In this document: positions 8,728 through 16,369 of the stretch, in pieces
How the letters are laid out: every line of letters begins with the position of its first letter
Position numbering within the stretch: the first letter of the stretch is position 1
NCBI GenBank assembly: GCA_018334095.1
Contig: JAGXTE010000068.1
Coordinates: 1-47,192 of the forward strand
DNA from: Nitrosarchaeum sp.
Lineage (GTDB): Archaea > Thermoproteota > Nitrososphaeria > Nitrososphaerales > Nitrosopumilaceae
Reading direction: 5' to 3'
DNA: 47,192 bases
The notes under the pieces: model-generated
What the model was told of the DNA's origin: nothing
What the model saw: the letters and a program-made list of their open reading frames with translations, nothing else
Databases searched by the model: none
Made by a program: the position numbers and the translations under genes

Positions 8728-9228
8728 ATGCAAAGAACTGGTATTCTTTTTGTGATTGTGGGAGGCATAGTATGTACAGGAATAATTTTGTCATTTTATG
8801 GAAATCAAGTAATTTTTGAGGATTTGATCAAGGGAGAAGGACAAATTAAGGTAGGAGAAAGTTTGACAATTCCAGCTGAGTTAGATTATAAGGAGACACA
8901 AAATGGAATTTATGCAATTCAAATAATAGATTCTAAAGGAGTTAAAGCAAAAATATTAGATCCATTTGATGTGGAAATAGAATCACAATCAATCAATGAA
9001 GAAGATTTTGAAGGCCAGTTCAAAATTACCACGTTTGGCACATACAAATTAGTTATTGAAAATACAAATGATAAAGAAATTAAGATCTTTGGAGTCATAG
9101 GGCCAGAACCTGACGCAGGTAAGAAATCATTAGGATTTATTTCTCTATATGTTCTAATAATTGGATTAATTGGAATGATTATCGTTCCAATTTATGCAAT
9201 AAAAAATCGTAAGAGATCTTTTAGTTAA
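8728..9228 (+). CDS. Membrane protein with two helices and an external beta domain, unknown function
   Basis: I do not recognise a named family for this 166-residue protein. Residues 5-25 form an N-terminal hydrophobic helix. About 110 mostly polar, beta-rich residues follow (30-135), including a GxYAIQIID strand and a TFGTYKLVIEN strand. A second helix at about 138-158 ends in the basic NRKRSFS tail, so both ends probably face the cytoplasm and the middle is external. It is divergent from the multicopper oxidase and shares the spacer that holds the operator, so a link to metal homeostasis or oxidase assembly is possible but inferred. It converges on the winged-helix gene with an 8-bp overlap. 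Confidence 0.7.
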   Translation: MQRTGILFVIVGGIVCTGIILSFYGNQVIFEDLIKGEGQIKVGESLTIPAELDYKETQNGIYAIQIIDSKGVKAKILDPFDVEIESQSINEEDFEGQFKITTFGTYKLVIENTNDKEIKIFGVIGPEPDAGKKSLGFISLYVLIIGLIGMIIVPIYAIKNRKRSFS

Positions 9229-9532
9229 GATAGCTATCCATTTTTTCTAAGCCTTCAATTGTTGCATTAAAGGTATCACTATTTTCTACAATTTGAGTTA
9301 ATTTTTCAGTATTTGCAGAGAAGACGGATTTTCCATTAATTGAATTTTTAAAAATAAACCCTTGTTCAATTAAGTAAGAAAGTCTTTCCAAAACCTCACT
9401 TTCAGAAATAGATGATTTTTCCGCTAAGAAAGAACATTCCTTTTCACCATCTTCTAATTCAGCTAAAATAGATGAGGTCACAGGATCAAACATACAGTCA
9501 ACTACTTTTTCTCGATCAAATGTGTCATTCAT
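9221..9532 (-). CDS. Small winged-helix (ArsR-like) putative regulator
   Basis: The product has 103 residues. The segment VTSSILAELEDGEKECSFLA, then SISESEVLERLSYLIEQGFI and a short beta hairpin (FKNSINGKSVFSAN), has the helix-turn-helix-wing pattern of ArsR-type regulators. A C-terminal helix (about 75-100) could make a dimer. Cys13 and Cys33 are the only Cys residues and do not form an ArsR metal box. Its position at the end of the metal-handling group makes it a candidate regulator of that group, but this is inference. The DtxR-like operator at 8619 more likely belongs to a protein encoded elsewhere. Confidence 0.65.
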   Translation of the reverse strand: MNDTFDREKVVDCMFDPVTSSILAELEDGEKECSFLAEKSSISESEVLERLSYLIEQGFIFKNSINGKSVFSANTEKLTQIVENSDTFNATIEGLEKMDSYLN

Positions 9533-9633
9533 TTTATTCCTAAATGTTTATGTGAATTTATAACTTATCTAATTCAAAATTATAGCAATTAGAATACCAA
9601 TAAGATAATTAATAAAAAAAATAATTGCAAATA

Positions 9634-9786
9634 ATGCAAAAGTTATGTCTCAAAGACCCTTCTGGAAAAGGAGAACATTGTTTCTGCATTGAAATTGATG
9701 CCCAAAGAGGAGTGAAAAAGTGCTGTAAATGCAGTCAATGGAATGTACACGGTAAAAACTGGACAGAAGATTCAGACTTTAGATAA
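9634..9786 (+). CDS. 50-residue Cys-rich microprotein, putative zinc binder
   Basis: The frame reads MQKLCLKDPSGKGEHCFCIE, then a segment with CCKCSQW, and ends WTEDSDFR. Six Cys (positions 5, 16, 18, 30, 31 and 33) and two His (15 and 39) make a single zinc or other metal site plausible. A TATA-like stretch (about 9604-9615) lies 25 bases upstream of the ATG, which fits a leaderless start. The rest of the 9533-9933 spacer holds only the S13 promoter and a short inverted repeat, AGGAAC-N10-GTTCCT, at 9847-9868. I know of no function. Confidence 0.55.
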   Translation: MQKLCLKDPSGKGEHCFCIEIDAQRGVKKCCKCSQWNVHGKNWTEDSDFR

Positions 9787-9898
9787 ATTTGAGTGTTCTG
9801 TGCATATTAGATCGTGGCCAAAATAGACCTTAAGAGATACAAATCAGGAACATTCTAATCAGTTCCTAATTGAAATGCTTTGAATCGACGCCTAGCAT

Positions 9899-9911
9899 GG
9901 TTTTTATCGGG
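9899..9911 (+). promoter_or_regulatory. TATA box of the S13-S4 operon
   Basis: GGTTTTTATCGG lies about 30 bases upstream of the TTG start of S13 at 9934, the usual TATA distance for an archaeal promoter with a very short leader. Confidence 0.5.
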
Positions 9912-9933
9912 GTAACTAAGAATTTTTGAATAC

Positions 9934-10554
9934 TTGAGTACTCAAGAATACAGACACATTGTTAGGATTGTAGGGAACGACATTCCAGGAGCTAAAAAGG
10001 CTATTGTCGGATTAACCCAGATTAAAGGAATAGGATATAGTTTTGCAACTGCAATTTTAGATACTTTAAAAATTAATACTAATACTAACATCGGCTTTCT
10101 ATCTGAAGCCAATGTTGAATCAATTGAAAAATTAATTACTAATCCCATAGCAGGAAATTTTCCAGCATGGTTTCTTAACAGAAGAAAAGACATTGAAACT
10201 GGAGTAAATATGCATTTGTTAACATCAGATATTCCTTTTACATTAAGAAATGATATTGAAAGAGAAAGAATCACAAACAGTTGGAGAGGTTATCGTCACA
10301 TGTATGGATTAAAAGTTAGAGGGCAATGCACTAGAACTACAGGCAGAAAAGGAGGAGCTGTTGGAGTTGCAAAAGCTGGTAAAGCAGCACCTGCAGCAGC
10401 GGCCGCAGCAGCACCTGCAGCTGGTGCAGCAACACCTGCAGCTGGTGCAGCAGCAACAGCAAAACCTGCAGCTGGTGCAGCAGCAACAGCAAAACCTGCA
10501 GCAGCTAAACCAGCTGAAGAAAAGAAAGCAGCACCTGCGGAGAAAAAGAAATAG
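9934..10554 (+). CDS. rps13: 30S ribosomal protein S13 with Ala/Pro/Lys-rich C-terminal extension
   Basis: Residues 1-145 are a standard archaeal S13. They include the helix-hairpin-helix IKGIGYSFA and the C-terminal [13 protein letters not shown] that reaches the tRNA in the head of the small subunit. The translation start is TTG. About 60 more residues follow, made almost only of Ala, Pro, Gly, Thr and Lys and ending in [11 protein letters not shown]. Archaeal S13 is normally about 150 residues, so this tail is an addition. It contains a perfect 30-bp DNA repeat. S4 follows 9 bases later in the same operon. S11 and rpoD, which usually come next in archaea, are absent; glmS follows. Confidence 0.97.
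   Translation: MSTQEYRHIVRIVGNDIPGAKKAIVGLTQIKGIGYSFATAILDTLKINTNTNIGFLSEANVESIEKLITNPIAGNFPAWFLNRRKDIETGVNMHLLTSDIPFTLRNDIERERITNSWRGYRHMYGLKVRGQCTRTTGRKGGAVGVAKAGKAAPAAAAAAAPAAGAATPAAGAAATAKPAAGAAATAKPAAAKPAEEKKAAPAEKKK
10438..10497 (+). repeat. 30-bp direct repeat in the S13 tail
   Basis: Two adjacent copies (10438-10467 and 10468-10497) that look identical encode [10 protein letters not shown] twice. Related GCAGCTGGTGCA pieces lie just before them. This is probably slippage-driven growth of the low-complexity tail. Confidence 0.85.
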
Positions 10555-10563
10555 GTGAATTGA

Positions 10564-11124
10564 ATGGGAGATCCTAAATATCCAAGACGTATGTGGCGAA
10601 AACCAAAAAGACCACTAAATTATGAATTAAAAATGGATGAATTAAAAACTCTTGGAACTTTTGGATTAAGATCAAAAAGAGAATTATGGAAAGCTCATAC
10701 AGAGTTATCTCGAGTTAGACATCAAGCAAGATCACTACTTGCATTAAGACAAGAAATTAGATTAGAAAAAGAACCAATTTTGATGAAATCATTATCTAGA
10801 ATTGGACTGGTCAGTAATGAATCAACATTAGATGATGTGTTGAATCTCCAAGTTAATGATTTACTTTCACGTAGATTACAAACAATTGTAACAAGAAAAT
10901 TTGGATTTAAAACACCTTATCAAGCAAGACAAGCAGTGATTCATGGACACATAATGATTGGAGATAGAAAGGTAGACATACCATCATACATTGTAACACT
11001 CGATGAAGAGAAGAATATTCACTTTTCACCAGAATCTAACATTCCAAGTATGTTAGAAAGTACTAAAAAATCAGCACCAGCCTTAGAAGTCAATGCTGCC
11101 GCAGATACAACAGAAGAATCATAA
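10564..11124 (+). CDS. rps4: 30S ribosomal protein S4
   Basis: Archaeal S4, a primary 16S rRNA-binding protein of the small-subunit body. The N-terminus MGDPKYPRRMWRKPKRP and the segment KRELWKAHTELSRVRHQAR are typical. The S4 RNA-binding domain covers about residues 100-155 (LSRRLQTIVTRKFGFKTPYQ, then VIHGHIMIGDRKVDIPSYIV). The C-terminal 25 residues are polar and Ala/Ser-rich and probably disordered. At 186 residues its length is normal. It follows S13 in one transcript. Confidence 0.97.
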   Translation: MGDPKYPRRMWRKPKRPLNYELKMDELKTLGTFGLRSKRELWKAHTELSRVRHQARSLLALRQEIRLEKEPILMKSLSRIGLVSNESTLDDVLNLQVNDLLSRRLQTIVTRKFGFKTPYQARQAVIHGHIMIGDRKVDIPSYIVTLDEEKNIHFSPESNIPSMLESTKKSAPALEVNAAADTTEES

Positions 11125-11210
11125 TACACTGCAGAAAGTTCTTCAACTAAATAATTATAAAAAACAGGTCTAACAGTAAATAACCCCTCAGATTATTAAA
11201 TAAATTAGTT

Positions 11211-12971
11211 ATGTGTTCAATTATCGGTTATTACGGAAATAAAATAGCAGCACCAATTATAGTCAAAGGATTGAAAAGAATGGAATATCGTGGATACGAT
11301 AGTGTTGGAGTTGCAACAGAATCAAACAACCAAATTGAATTAAAAAAAGGAGTTGGAAAGGTACAAGAAGTTAATTCCAAAGTTCAATTAGACACTTTAC
11401 CTGGTAAGATTGGGATAGGGCATACTAGATGGGCGACTCATGGAAAAGTTACAGATGTCAACGCACACCCACATCCTAGTAGTTCTGGAAAACTAGCAAT
11501 AGTACATAATGGAATCATAGATAATTTTGAAGAATTAAAAAAACAGTTAGAAAAAGAAGGATATATTTTCAAAAGTGAAACAGATAGTGAAGTAATAGCG
11601 AATCTCCTTCAAAAAAATTATGAAGCAACAGGTGATGTTAAAGAAACCATTATGAAAACAGTTTCAGAGATCAAAGGACATTATGCATTTGTTGCAATGT
11701 TTGAGAATGGTCAATTAGCTGCAGCAAGATTTCATGAGCCATTAATCATTGGGGTTGGACAAGATGATTTCTTTTTGTCAAGTGATGTTTTGGGATTTAT
11801 TGAATATACAGATGATGCTATTTACATGGAAAATGGAAATTTTGTAATTTTGGATAAAAATAAATTTCAAATGTCAGATTTTAGTGGAAAACATGTAGGA
11901 TATGCAATAACAAAAGTTTCAAAAGAATTTGGAGATGCGTACAAAGGAGATTATGCTCATTTTACATTAAAAGAAATTTATGAACAACCTACAACAATTT
12001 TAAAGGCTGGTGAAAAAACAAAAGATGCAGTTGAGAAAGTAGCAGATCACATCAAACATGCAAAAAATATCTATATGACAGGAAGTGGTACAAGTTATAA
12101 TTCTGCTTTAATTGCAAAACAAATCTTATCAAAATTTGCCAAAATCAGAGTTGAAACAATAATGTCAAGTGAACTCCAGTTTTCATCAGACAGTATTGAG
12201 AAAAATTCTATTTTAATTGCAATATCTCAAAGTGGAGAAAGTGCAGACGTATTAGAAGCGGTGAAAATTGCAAAAAAAGCAAATTGTAAGATAATATCTA
12301 TTGTAAATTTGACAGCATCATCACTTGCACGTGAATCAGATATAATAATTGGATTGAACTGTGGGCCTGAAATTGGAGTTGCTGCAACAAAGAGTTTCAC
12401 ATCACAACTTGCAATAATCTACAAAATGGTACAAAAATTAAGCGATGATAAAATAGAGATTGATTTCAATAAGATTTCCGAATCAATATTAAAAATATTA
12501 GAAAACCCTACAAAAATTCAGCAAATTGCAAAGGAGCTAAAGAATATTTCAGACATTTATGTACTTGGCAGGGGAATACATTATCCAATTGCAATAGAAG
12601 CTGCGTTAAAACTAAAAGAGTTGACATACATTCACGCGGAGGGAATTCCAGGAGGAGAGTTAAAACATGGACCGCTTGCTCTGATGGATTCTAATGTATT
12701 TGTGATAATTATTAATCCAAATGATTCAACATATTCAGATACTCTAACTAGTGCAAGAGAGATTAAAGCTCGCGGTGCAAAAATTATTGGAATTTCAGAT
12801 GTGAAAAGTAATGTATATGATTATCACATAGAAATTCCTGAAACTGATGAATTATCATATCCGATTTCAGAGATCATTGCAATACAGATGTTATCATATT
12901 ATGCTGCAATTGAAAAAGACACTGATCCAGATTATCCAAGAAACTTGGCAAAATCAGTTACAGTGAAGTAA
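11211..12971 (+). CDS. glmS: Glutamine--fructose-6-phosphate aminotransferase (isomerising)
   Basis: GlmS makes glucosamine-6-phosphate from fructose-6-phosphate and glutamine, the entry to amino-sugar and glycan synthesis in the cytoplasm. After Met, Cys2 (MCSIIGYYG) is the N-terminal nucleophile of the glutaminase domain, which also shows the RWATHG and HNGIIDN motifs. Two SIS sugar-isomerase domains follow: MTGSGTSYNSALIAK near residue 295 and IAISQSGESADVLEA near 340, with the second domain from about 440. The C-terminus YPRNLAKSVTVK is the conserved GlmS end. At 586 residues the protein is full length. Its end overlaps the convergent cobT gene by 14 bp. Confidence 0.96.
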   Translation: MCSIIGYYGNKIAAPIIVKGLKRMEYRGYDSVGVATESNNQIELKKGVGKVQEVNSKVQLDTLPGKIGIGHTRWATHGKVTDVNAHPHPSSSGKLAIVHNGIIDNFEELKKQLEKEGYIFKSETDSEVIANLLQKNYEATGDVKETIMKTVSEIKGHYAFVAMFENGQLAAARFHEPLIIGVGQDDFFLSSDVLGFIEYTDDAIYMENGNFVILDKNKFQMSDFSGKHVGYAITKVSKEFGDAYKGDYAHFTLKEIYEQPTTILKAGEKTKDAVEKVADHIKHAKNIYMTGSGTSYNSALIAKQILSKFAKIRVETIMSSELQFSSDSIEKNSILIAISQSGESADVLEAVKIAKKANCKIISIVNLTASSLARESDIIIGLNCGPEIGVAATKSFTSQLAIIYKMVQKLSDDKIEIDFNKISESILKILENPTKIQQIAKELKNISDIYVLGRGIHYPIAIEAALKLKELTYIHAEGIPGGELKHGPLALMDSNVFVIIINPNDSTYSDTLTSAREIKARGAKIIGISDVKSNVYDYHIEIPETDELSYPISEIIAIQMLSYYAAIEKDTDPDYPRNLAKSVTVK

Positions 12972-14031
12972 AAAGTCGATGGTATTCTTTTTCGGCTAAT
13001 GGTAGAAAATTAGTTGCGTTGTTTCCAGTTTTGATCATGGATGCAATAATACTGCCACCTGCACCAACACCCTCTTTTGCAAATCCTTGTGAGAATGCTT
13101 TTAGTCCAGAAAACTTTGAATTTACAAGTCCGGGGTTTACAGCTATTGCTGGAATGTCAGCAATTTCTGAAACAAGTGATTTAAAATTTGCAGTTTCGTC
13201 ATCAGTGATATACGAAGTAGTTCCAATTGCAGTGTTTTGTTCATTAAAACCAATTTTTGAGGCAAATGCCAATACAGCAGTCATTTGAGTACCACCCGCC
13301 AACATTACTTTAGTAACTTCGGATGCTGAGCTTAACATACCAGTTACAAAAGCAATCATAGGATCACCAACTTTAGATATTACATGATAAGGATTGTTCG
13401 AAGTTATTCTTTCTAATGCAGTGTTTACAATTTGATTTTTTAGTTCTACAGGATTATTTGGGATACTAGAGCTTACATTAGCTTTGAATCCTAATCCACG
13501 TAATACAGCAAGTGCGGTGGTTGTACCGCCCGGAATACTTTCGCCTATAATCAAACAATCAGTCATTGAAGCAAGGGTTCTTCCCACCATTCTGCCATAA
13601 TCTACTGCCTGAGATACTTGAGAATCGGTCATTGCCGATTCAACTGAAATATTTTGTCCATGTGACAAACCGGTTTGTATGAAAGGTAGTTGGGGAGAAA
13701 TTTTACTTCCAGCATTAATTACTATATGTGGAATGCTACATGATTCCAATGCTGTCTTTGTAAGTAAACCAGGAGTAGGTTTACCGTCAGGGGTCATTGG
13801 AATTTTATCTATAGTTTTACAATATCCGTAGTAAAGATATTCTGAATCTGCTGGAGGAGTGAATTTTATTGAATCTTTATCAGCACCAGCAAATGTTATG
13901 CCGGGGATTTCACAAGTCTCAGTATAAGATAGTGCAAGTGAGAATAAAAAATTTCCAGATTTAATACCATCAACAAAATCTTGGGCTTTGTTTACATTAC
14001 CAAAAAATTCAAAATCATCTAAGTAGCTCAT
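12958..14031 (-). CDS. cobT: CobT-like nicotinate-nucleotide:dimethylbenzimidazole phosphoribosyltransferase family protein
   Basis: This 357-residue protein matches the archaeal CobT/UPF0284 family. Visible features are the GESIPGGTTTALAVLRGLG segment near residue 165, MLAGGTQMTAVLAFA near 242 and the Gly-rich GVGAGGSIIASM near the end. CobT activates the lower base for cobalamin assembly, and thaumarchaea are known cobalamin producers, so a role in nucleotide-loop assembly is likely. In archaea the exact base specificity of this family is less certain. It is the last gene of a three-gene minus-strand run joined by 4-bp ATGA overlaps with the MBL-fold and nnrE genes. Confidence 0.85.
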   Translation of the reverse strand: MSYLDDFEFFGNVNKAQDFVDGIKSGNFLFSLALSYTETCEIPGITFAGADKDSIKFTPPADSEYLYYGYCKTIDKIPMTPDGKPTPGLLTKTALESCSIPHIVINAGSKISPQLPFIQTGLSHGQNISVESAMTDSQVSQAVDYGRMVGRTLASMTDCLIIGESIPGGTTTALAVLRGLGFKANVSSSIPNNPVELKNQIVNTALERITSNNPYHVISKVGDPMIAFVTGMLSSASEVTKVMLAGGTQMTAVLAFASKIGFNEQNTAIGTTSYITDDETANFKSLVSEIADIPAIAVNPGLVNSKFSGLKAFSQGFAKEGVGAGGSIIASMIKTGNNATNFLPLAEKEYHRLFTSL

Positions 14032-14639
14032 TGTCCCATCATGTCAAGAAACTCTTGTTCAGTTCGTTTTTGCATGACAAAATTACTCAACTTTTCTTTT
14101 CCTATTGTAGATGTTAAAGAATTTCCATAATTATGCCCACAATAAAGAATTAGATCGTCATTTAACGAATAAAGTACATCAAAAAGGCTGTGATACAATT
14201 CTTTGGCACTTCCTCCAGGTAGATCTATTCGTCCACAATTTCCTACAAAAAGAGTATCACCAGAAAAAAATTTTCCATCTCCAATTAAACACATACTATC
14301 CTTTGAATGACCTGGAGTGTGTAAAACAGTTAACTTTGAATTCCCAAATTCAATTACATCACCATCTTTTACAGCAATATCATGTTTTAATTCTGATTTT
14401 TCATGCTGAATTATTTGTGCATTGGTTAATTTCACCATAGCCTCATTTCCTATAGTATGATCAAAATGATGGTGAGTGTTTACAACATATTTTATTTTTA
14501 AATTATTTCGTTGGATGATTTGTTCAATTTGTTCAAGATCCCAAGATGGATCAATCACTATGGCCTCATCGGTTTCTTCATCCTCTACGACATAAGTAAA
14601 ATTTTGCATGTTCCCAACTTGAATCTGATGTACTTTCAT
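14028..14639 (-). CDS. MBL-fold metallohydrolase (glyoxalase II/persulfide dioxygenase-like)
   Basis: A single metallo-beta-lactamase domain of 203 residues. THHHFDHT near residue 55 gives the HxHxDH metal motif. Further ligands are HTPGHSKDS near 108, SGDTLF near 127 and CGHNYG near 167. The layout is that of glyoxalase II and the related hydroxyacylglutathione hydrolase or persulfide dioxygenase enzymes; the substrate cannot be fixed from sequence. Archaea of this group lack glutathione, so another thiol ester or a different substrate is likely. It overlaps cobT and nnrE by 4 bp on each side, so the three are co-translated. Confidence 0.88.
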   Translation of the reverse strand: MKVHQIQVGNMQNFTYVVEDEETDEAIVIDPSWDLEQIEQIIQRNNLKIKYVVNTHHHFDHTIGNEAMVKLTNAQIIQHEKSELKHDIAVKDGDVIEFGNSKLTVLHTPGHSKDSMCLIGDGKFFSGDTLFVGNCGRIDLPGGSAKELYHSLFDVLYSLNDDLILYCGHNYGNSLTSTIGKEKLSNFVMQKRTEQEFLDMMGQ

Positions 14640-15283
14640 AATACTCCCTCTTCAGCCTCTAGAGGAATTCCTATCTTTTCTGCATATAATTCACCAGTCA
14701 AATCTTTTCTTTTTGGTATACCCTGTTTCATTCTATGAAATGTAACGGTCATGTTAGATTTTACAAAAATATTTGTGGTTTCCCCTGTTTGTGGATCCAA
14801 TCCAGATGGAACATCTACTGAAAACTTGAAGCAATTAGAATTGTTAATGTAATTAATTGCAGATACATATGGTTCTCTAATTTCACCAGATATTCCAGTA
14901 CCTAGAATTGCATCAATAATTACATCTGAAGTAAAATCAAAATGTAAATTATCACCGCTAAGTAATTTTACAGAAGGCATTTTTTTTAAAATGGACCAAT
15001 TCCAAGAACTTTCTTCAGTTTTTATGTTATCAGGAGAACCTAAAAGATGTACTGTCACTATAGCTCCATATCCGGAAAGATGTCTTGCCATAACTAGACC
15101 ATCCCCACCATTATTACCCATACCCACAAAAATCAAAATATTTTTTGATGTGACATCTCCAAATTTTTCAACTAATCGTCTTACAGCCGCAGCTCCTGCA
15201 TTTTCCATCATAAATTTTTTTAAAAAACCCATAGCATGGCCATTATTTTCTATTTGATACATTTGATCGACGGTTATCTCCAT
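14636..15283 (-). CDS. nnrE: NAD(P)H-hydrate epimerase
   Basis: YjeF N-terminal domain protein. It interconverts the R and S forms of damaged NAD(P)H hydrate so that a dehydratase can repair them. Evidence is the N-terminal MENAGAAAVRRL helix, the FVGMGNNGGDGLVMARHL nucleotide loop, the DAILGTGISGEI motif and VDVPSGLDPQTGE. The protein is 215 residues and has only the epimerase half; the ADP/ATP-dependent dehydratase domain that is fused in many archaea is not here and must be encoded elsewhere or be missing. It is the first gene of the three-gene run and is divergent from the translin-like gene. Confidence 0.92.
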   Translation of the reverse strand: MEITVDQMYQIENNGHAMGFLKKFMMENAGAAAVRRLVEKFGDVTSKNILIFVGMGNNGGDGLVMARHLSGYGAIVTVHLLGSPDNIKTEESSWNWSILKKMPSVKLLSGDNLHFDFTSDVIIDAILGTGISGEIREPYVSAINYINNSNCFKFSVDVPSGLDPQTGETTNIFVKSNMTVTFHRMKQGIPKRKDLTGELYAEKIGIPLEAEEGVL

Positions 15284-15356
15284 AATAGAGAAAAGAAATA
15301 TTCCAAAATAAGAGCTTTGGTAAATGATTTATTCTAGACTTTTGCCATACACCAAC

Positions 15357-15971
15357 ATGACATTAAAGAAAGTAAAGCCATCTTTAAATAAAATTGCAAA
15401 ATATTTAACAGAAAGTCAGGATGCCAGAGAATTTTTATTAAAAAATACAAGAGAAGTAATAATTATTTCTAGTAAATCAATCATATTGTCTCATAAGGGA
15501 GATATTAAAACCGCAAAAAATTATCTTAAACAAGCAGATGTTTTGTTAAAAAAATATAAGAAAAAAACTACGCCTAATCTTCGAAAATATATGATTACAC
15601 CTGAACAAGAATTTGTTGAGGCTGCATCACTAATAGCCATAATTGAAAAAAAGGAAATTCCTTCAGAAAAAGAACTAGGAGTAATGCCAGAATCATATGT
15701 TTTAGGATTAATGGATTGCATAGGAGAATTAAAAAGAATGATTTTCGATAAAATTAGGATTGGAGATATTGATGATGCAACAAGAATTTTTGAAGTGATG
15801 GAAAATTTGTATTTGAATTTGTATCCATTTTCAATGTATGATAAAGTGGTAAAAGAAGCTAGAAGAAAAATAGACGTAGATCGTATTTTAATTGATGATG
15901 TAAGGGGTGCAATTACTGAAGAGAAAAGACGTTCAGATCTGATTGCAGCATTAAACAAACTTCAAAAATAG
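15357..15971 (+). CDS. Translin-family RNA/DNA-binding protein
   Basis: An all-helical protein of 204 residues from this start. The segment EQEFVEAASLIAIIEKKEIP, then ELGVMPESYVLGLMDCIGEL and VVKEARRKIDVDRILIDDVRG, match the archaeal translin family, whose members form octamers that bind RNA or single-stranded DNA and in part cleave RNA. An in-frame ATG at 15324 would add 11 residues, but GATTTATTCT at about 15326-15335 is a TATA element 26 bases before 15357, which favours a leaderless start here. The N-terminal region is strongly basic, as expected for nucleic-acid binding. Confidence 0.8.
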   Translation: MTLKKVKPSLNKIAKYLTESQDAREFLLKNTREVIIISSKSIILSHKGDIKTAKNYLKQADVLLKKYKKKTTPNLRKYMITPEQEFVEAASLIAIIEKKEIPSEKELGVMPESYVLGLMDCIGELKRMIFDKIRIGDIDDATRIFEVMENLYLNLYPFSMYDKVVKEARRKIDVDRILIDDVRGAITEEKRRSDLIAALNKLQK

Positions 15972-15994
15972 AATCCACATTAAATCAAATAATA

Positions 15995-16079
15995 TGCGGG
16001 TGATGGGATTTGAACCCACGAACTCCTAAGAGACTAACCCCTCAAGCTAGCGCCTTTGGCCAGGCTGGGCGACACCCGC
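15995..16079 (-). tRNA. tRNA-Leu (anticodon GAG)
   Basis: On the minus strand the 7-bp acceptor stem GCGGGTG/CACCCGC closes an 85-nt type II tRNA with discriminator A. The anticodon loop TTGAGGG reads GAG. A long variable arm (TCTCTTAGGAG) and the T arm GTGGG-TTCAAAT-CCCAT complete it. No intron and no encoded CCA are seen. Confidence 0.95.
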
Positions 16080-16098
16080 AACAAAAAATCCTTGTATG

Positions 16099-16110
16099 GT
16101 TTTTATAATC
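16099..16110 (+). promoter_or_regulatory. TATA box of the rpoN-eno-rps2 operon
   Basis: GTTTTTATAATC is centred about 26 bases upstream of the ATG at 16132. This spacing argues for a leaderless message and decides the rpoN start in favour of MLIPVRCFTCG over the longer upstream frame. Confidence 0.55.
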
Positions 16111-16131
16111 CTTGATTACTTTTTTGTACGT

Positions 16132-16368
16132 ATGTTAATTCCTGTTAGATGTTTTACCTGTGGAAATTTAATTGCTGATAAGTATGAAGATTATCAAAAT
16201 AAAGTAAGATCTGGAGAAGATCCAGCTAAAGGACTAGATTCTTTGGGAATTAGCAGATATTGTTGTAGAAGAATGTTATTAACCACAGTGGAAACTATTC
16301 AACAGGTTATTCCATTCTATGAAGCAATCCAAAGAAGACACCAAGAAGTCCAATCTGAATTAGAATAG
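16132..16368 (+). CDS. rpoN: DNA-directed RNA polymerase subunit N
   Basis: This is the archaeal counterpart of eukaryotic Rpb10, a small structural subunit that binds one zinc at the Rpo3 interface. The signature MLIPVRCFTCGNLI, with a second Cys pair in SRYCCRRMLL, is complete. From this start the protein is 78 residues. A 12-residue upstream extension is open but would begin inside the promoter. Enolase starts two bases after the stop. In most archaeal clusters rpoK lies here; it does not in this window. Confidence 0.96.
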   Translation: MLIPVRCFTCGNLIADKYEDYQNKVRSGEDPAKGLDSLGISRYCCRRMLLTTVETIQQVIPFYEAIQRRHQEVQSELE

Positions 16369-16369
16369 T

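Noticed and set aside
10361..10558. Gln/Leu-rich plus frame in the S13 tail
   Set aside because: It is the alternate frame of the Ala/Pro repeat (QQHLQLVQQ pattern) and overlaps the S13 C-terminus fully.
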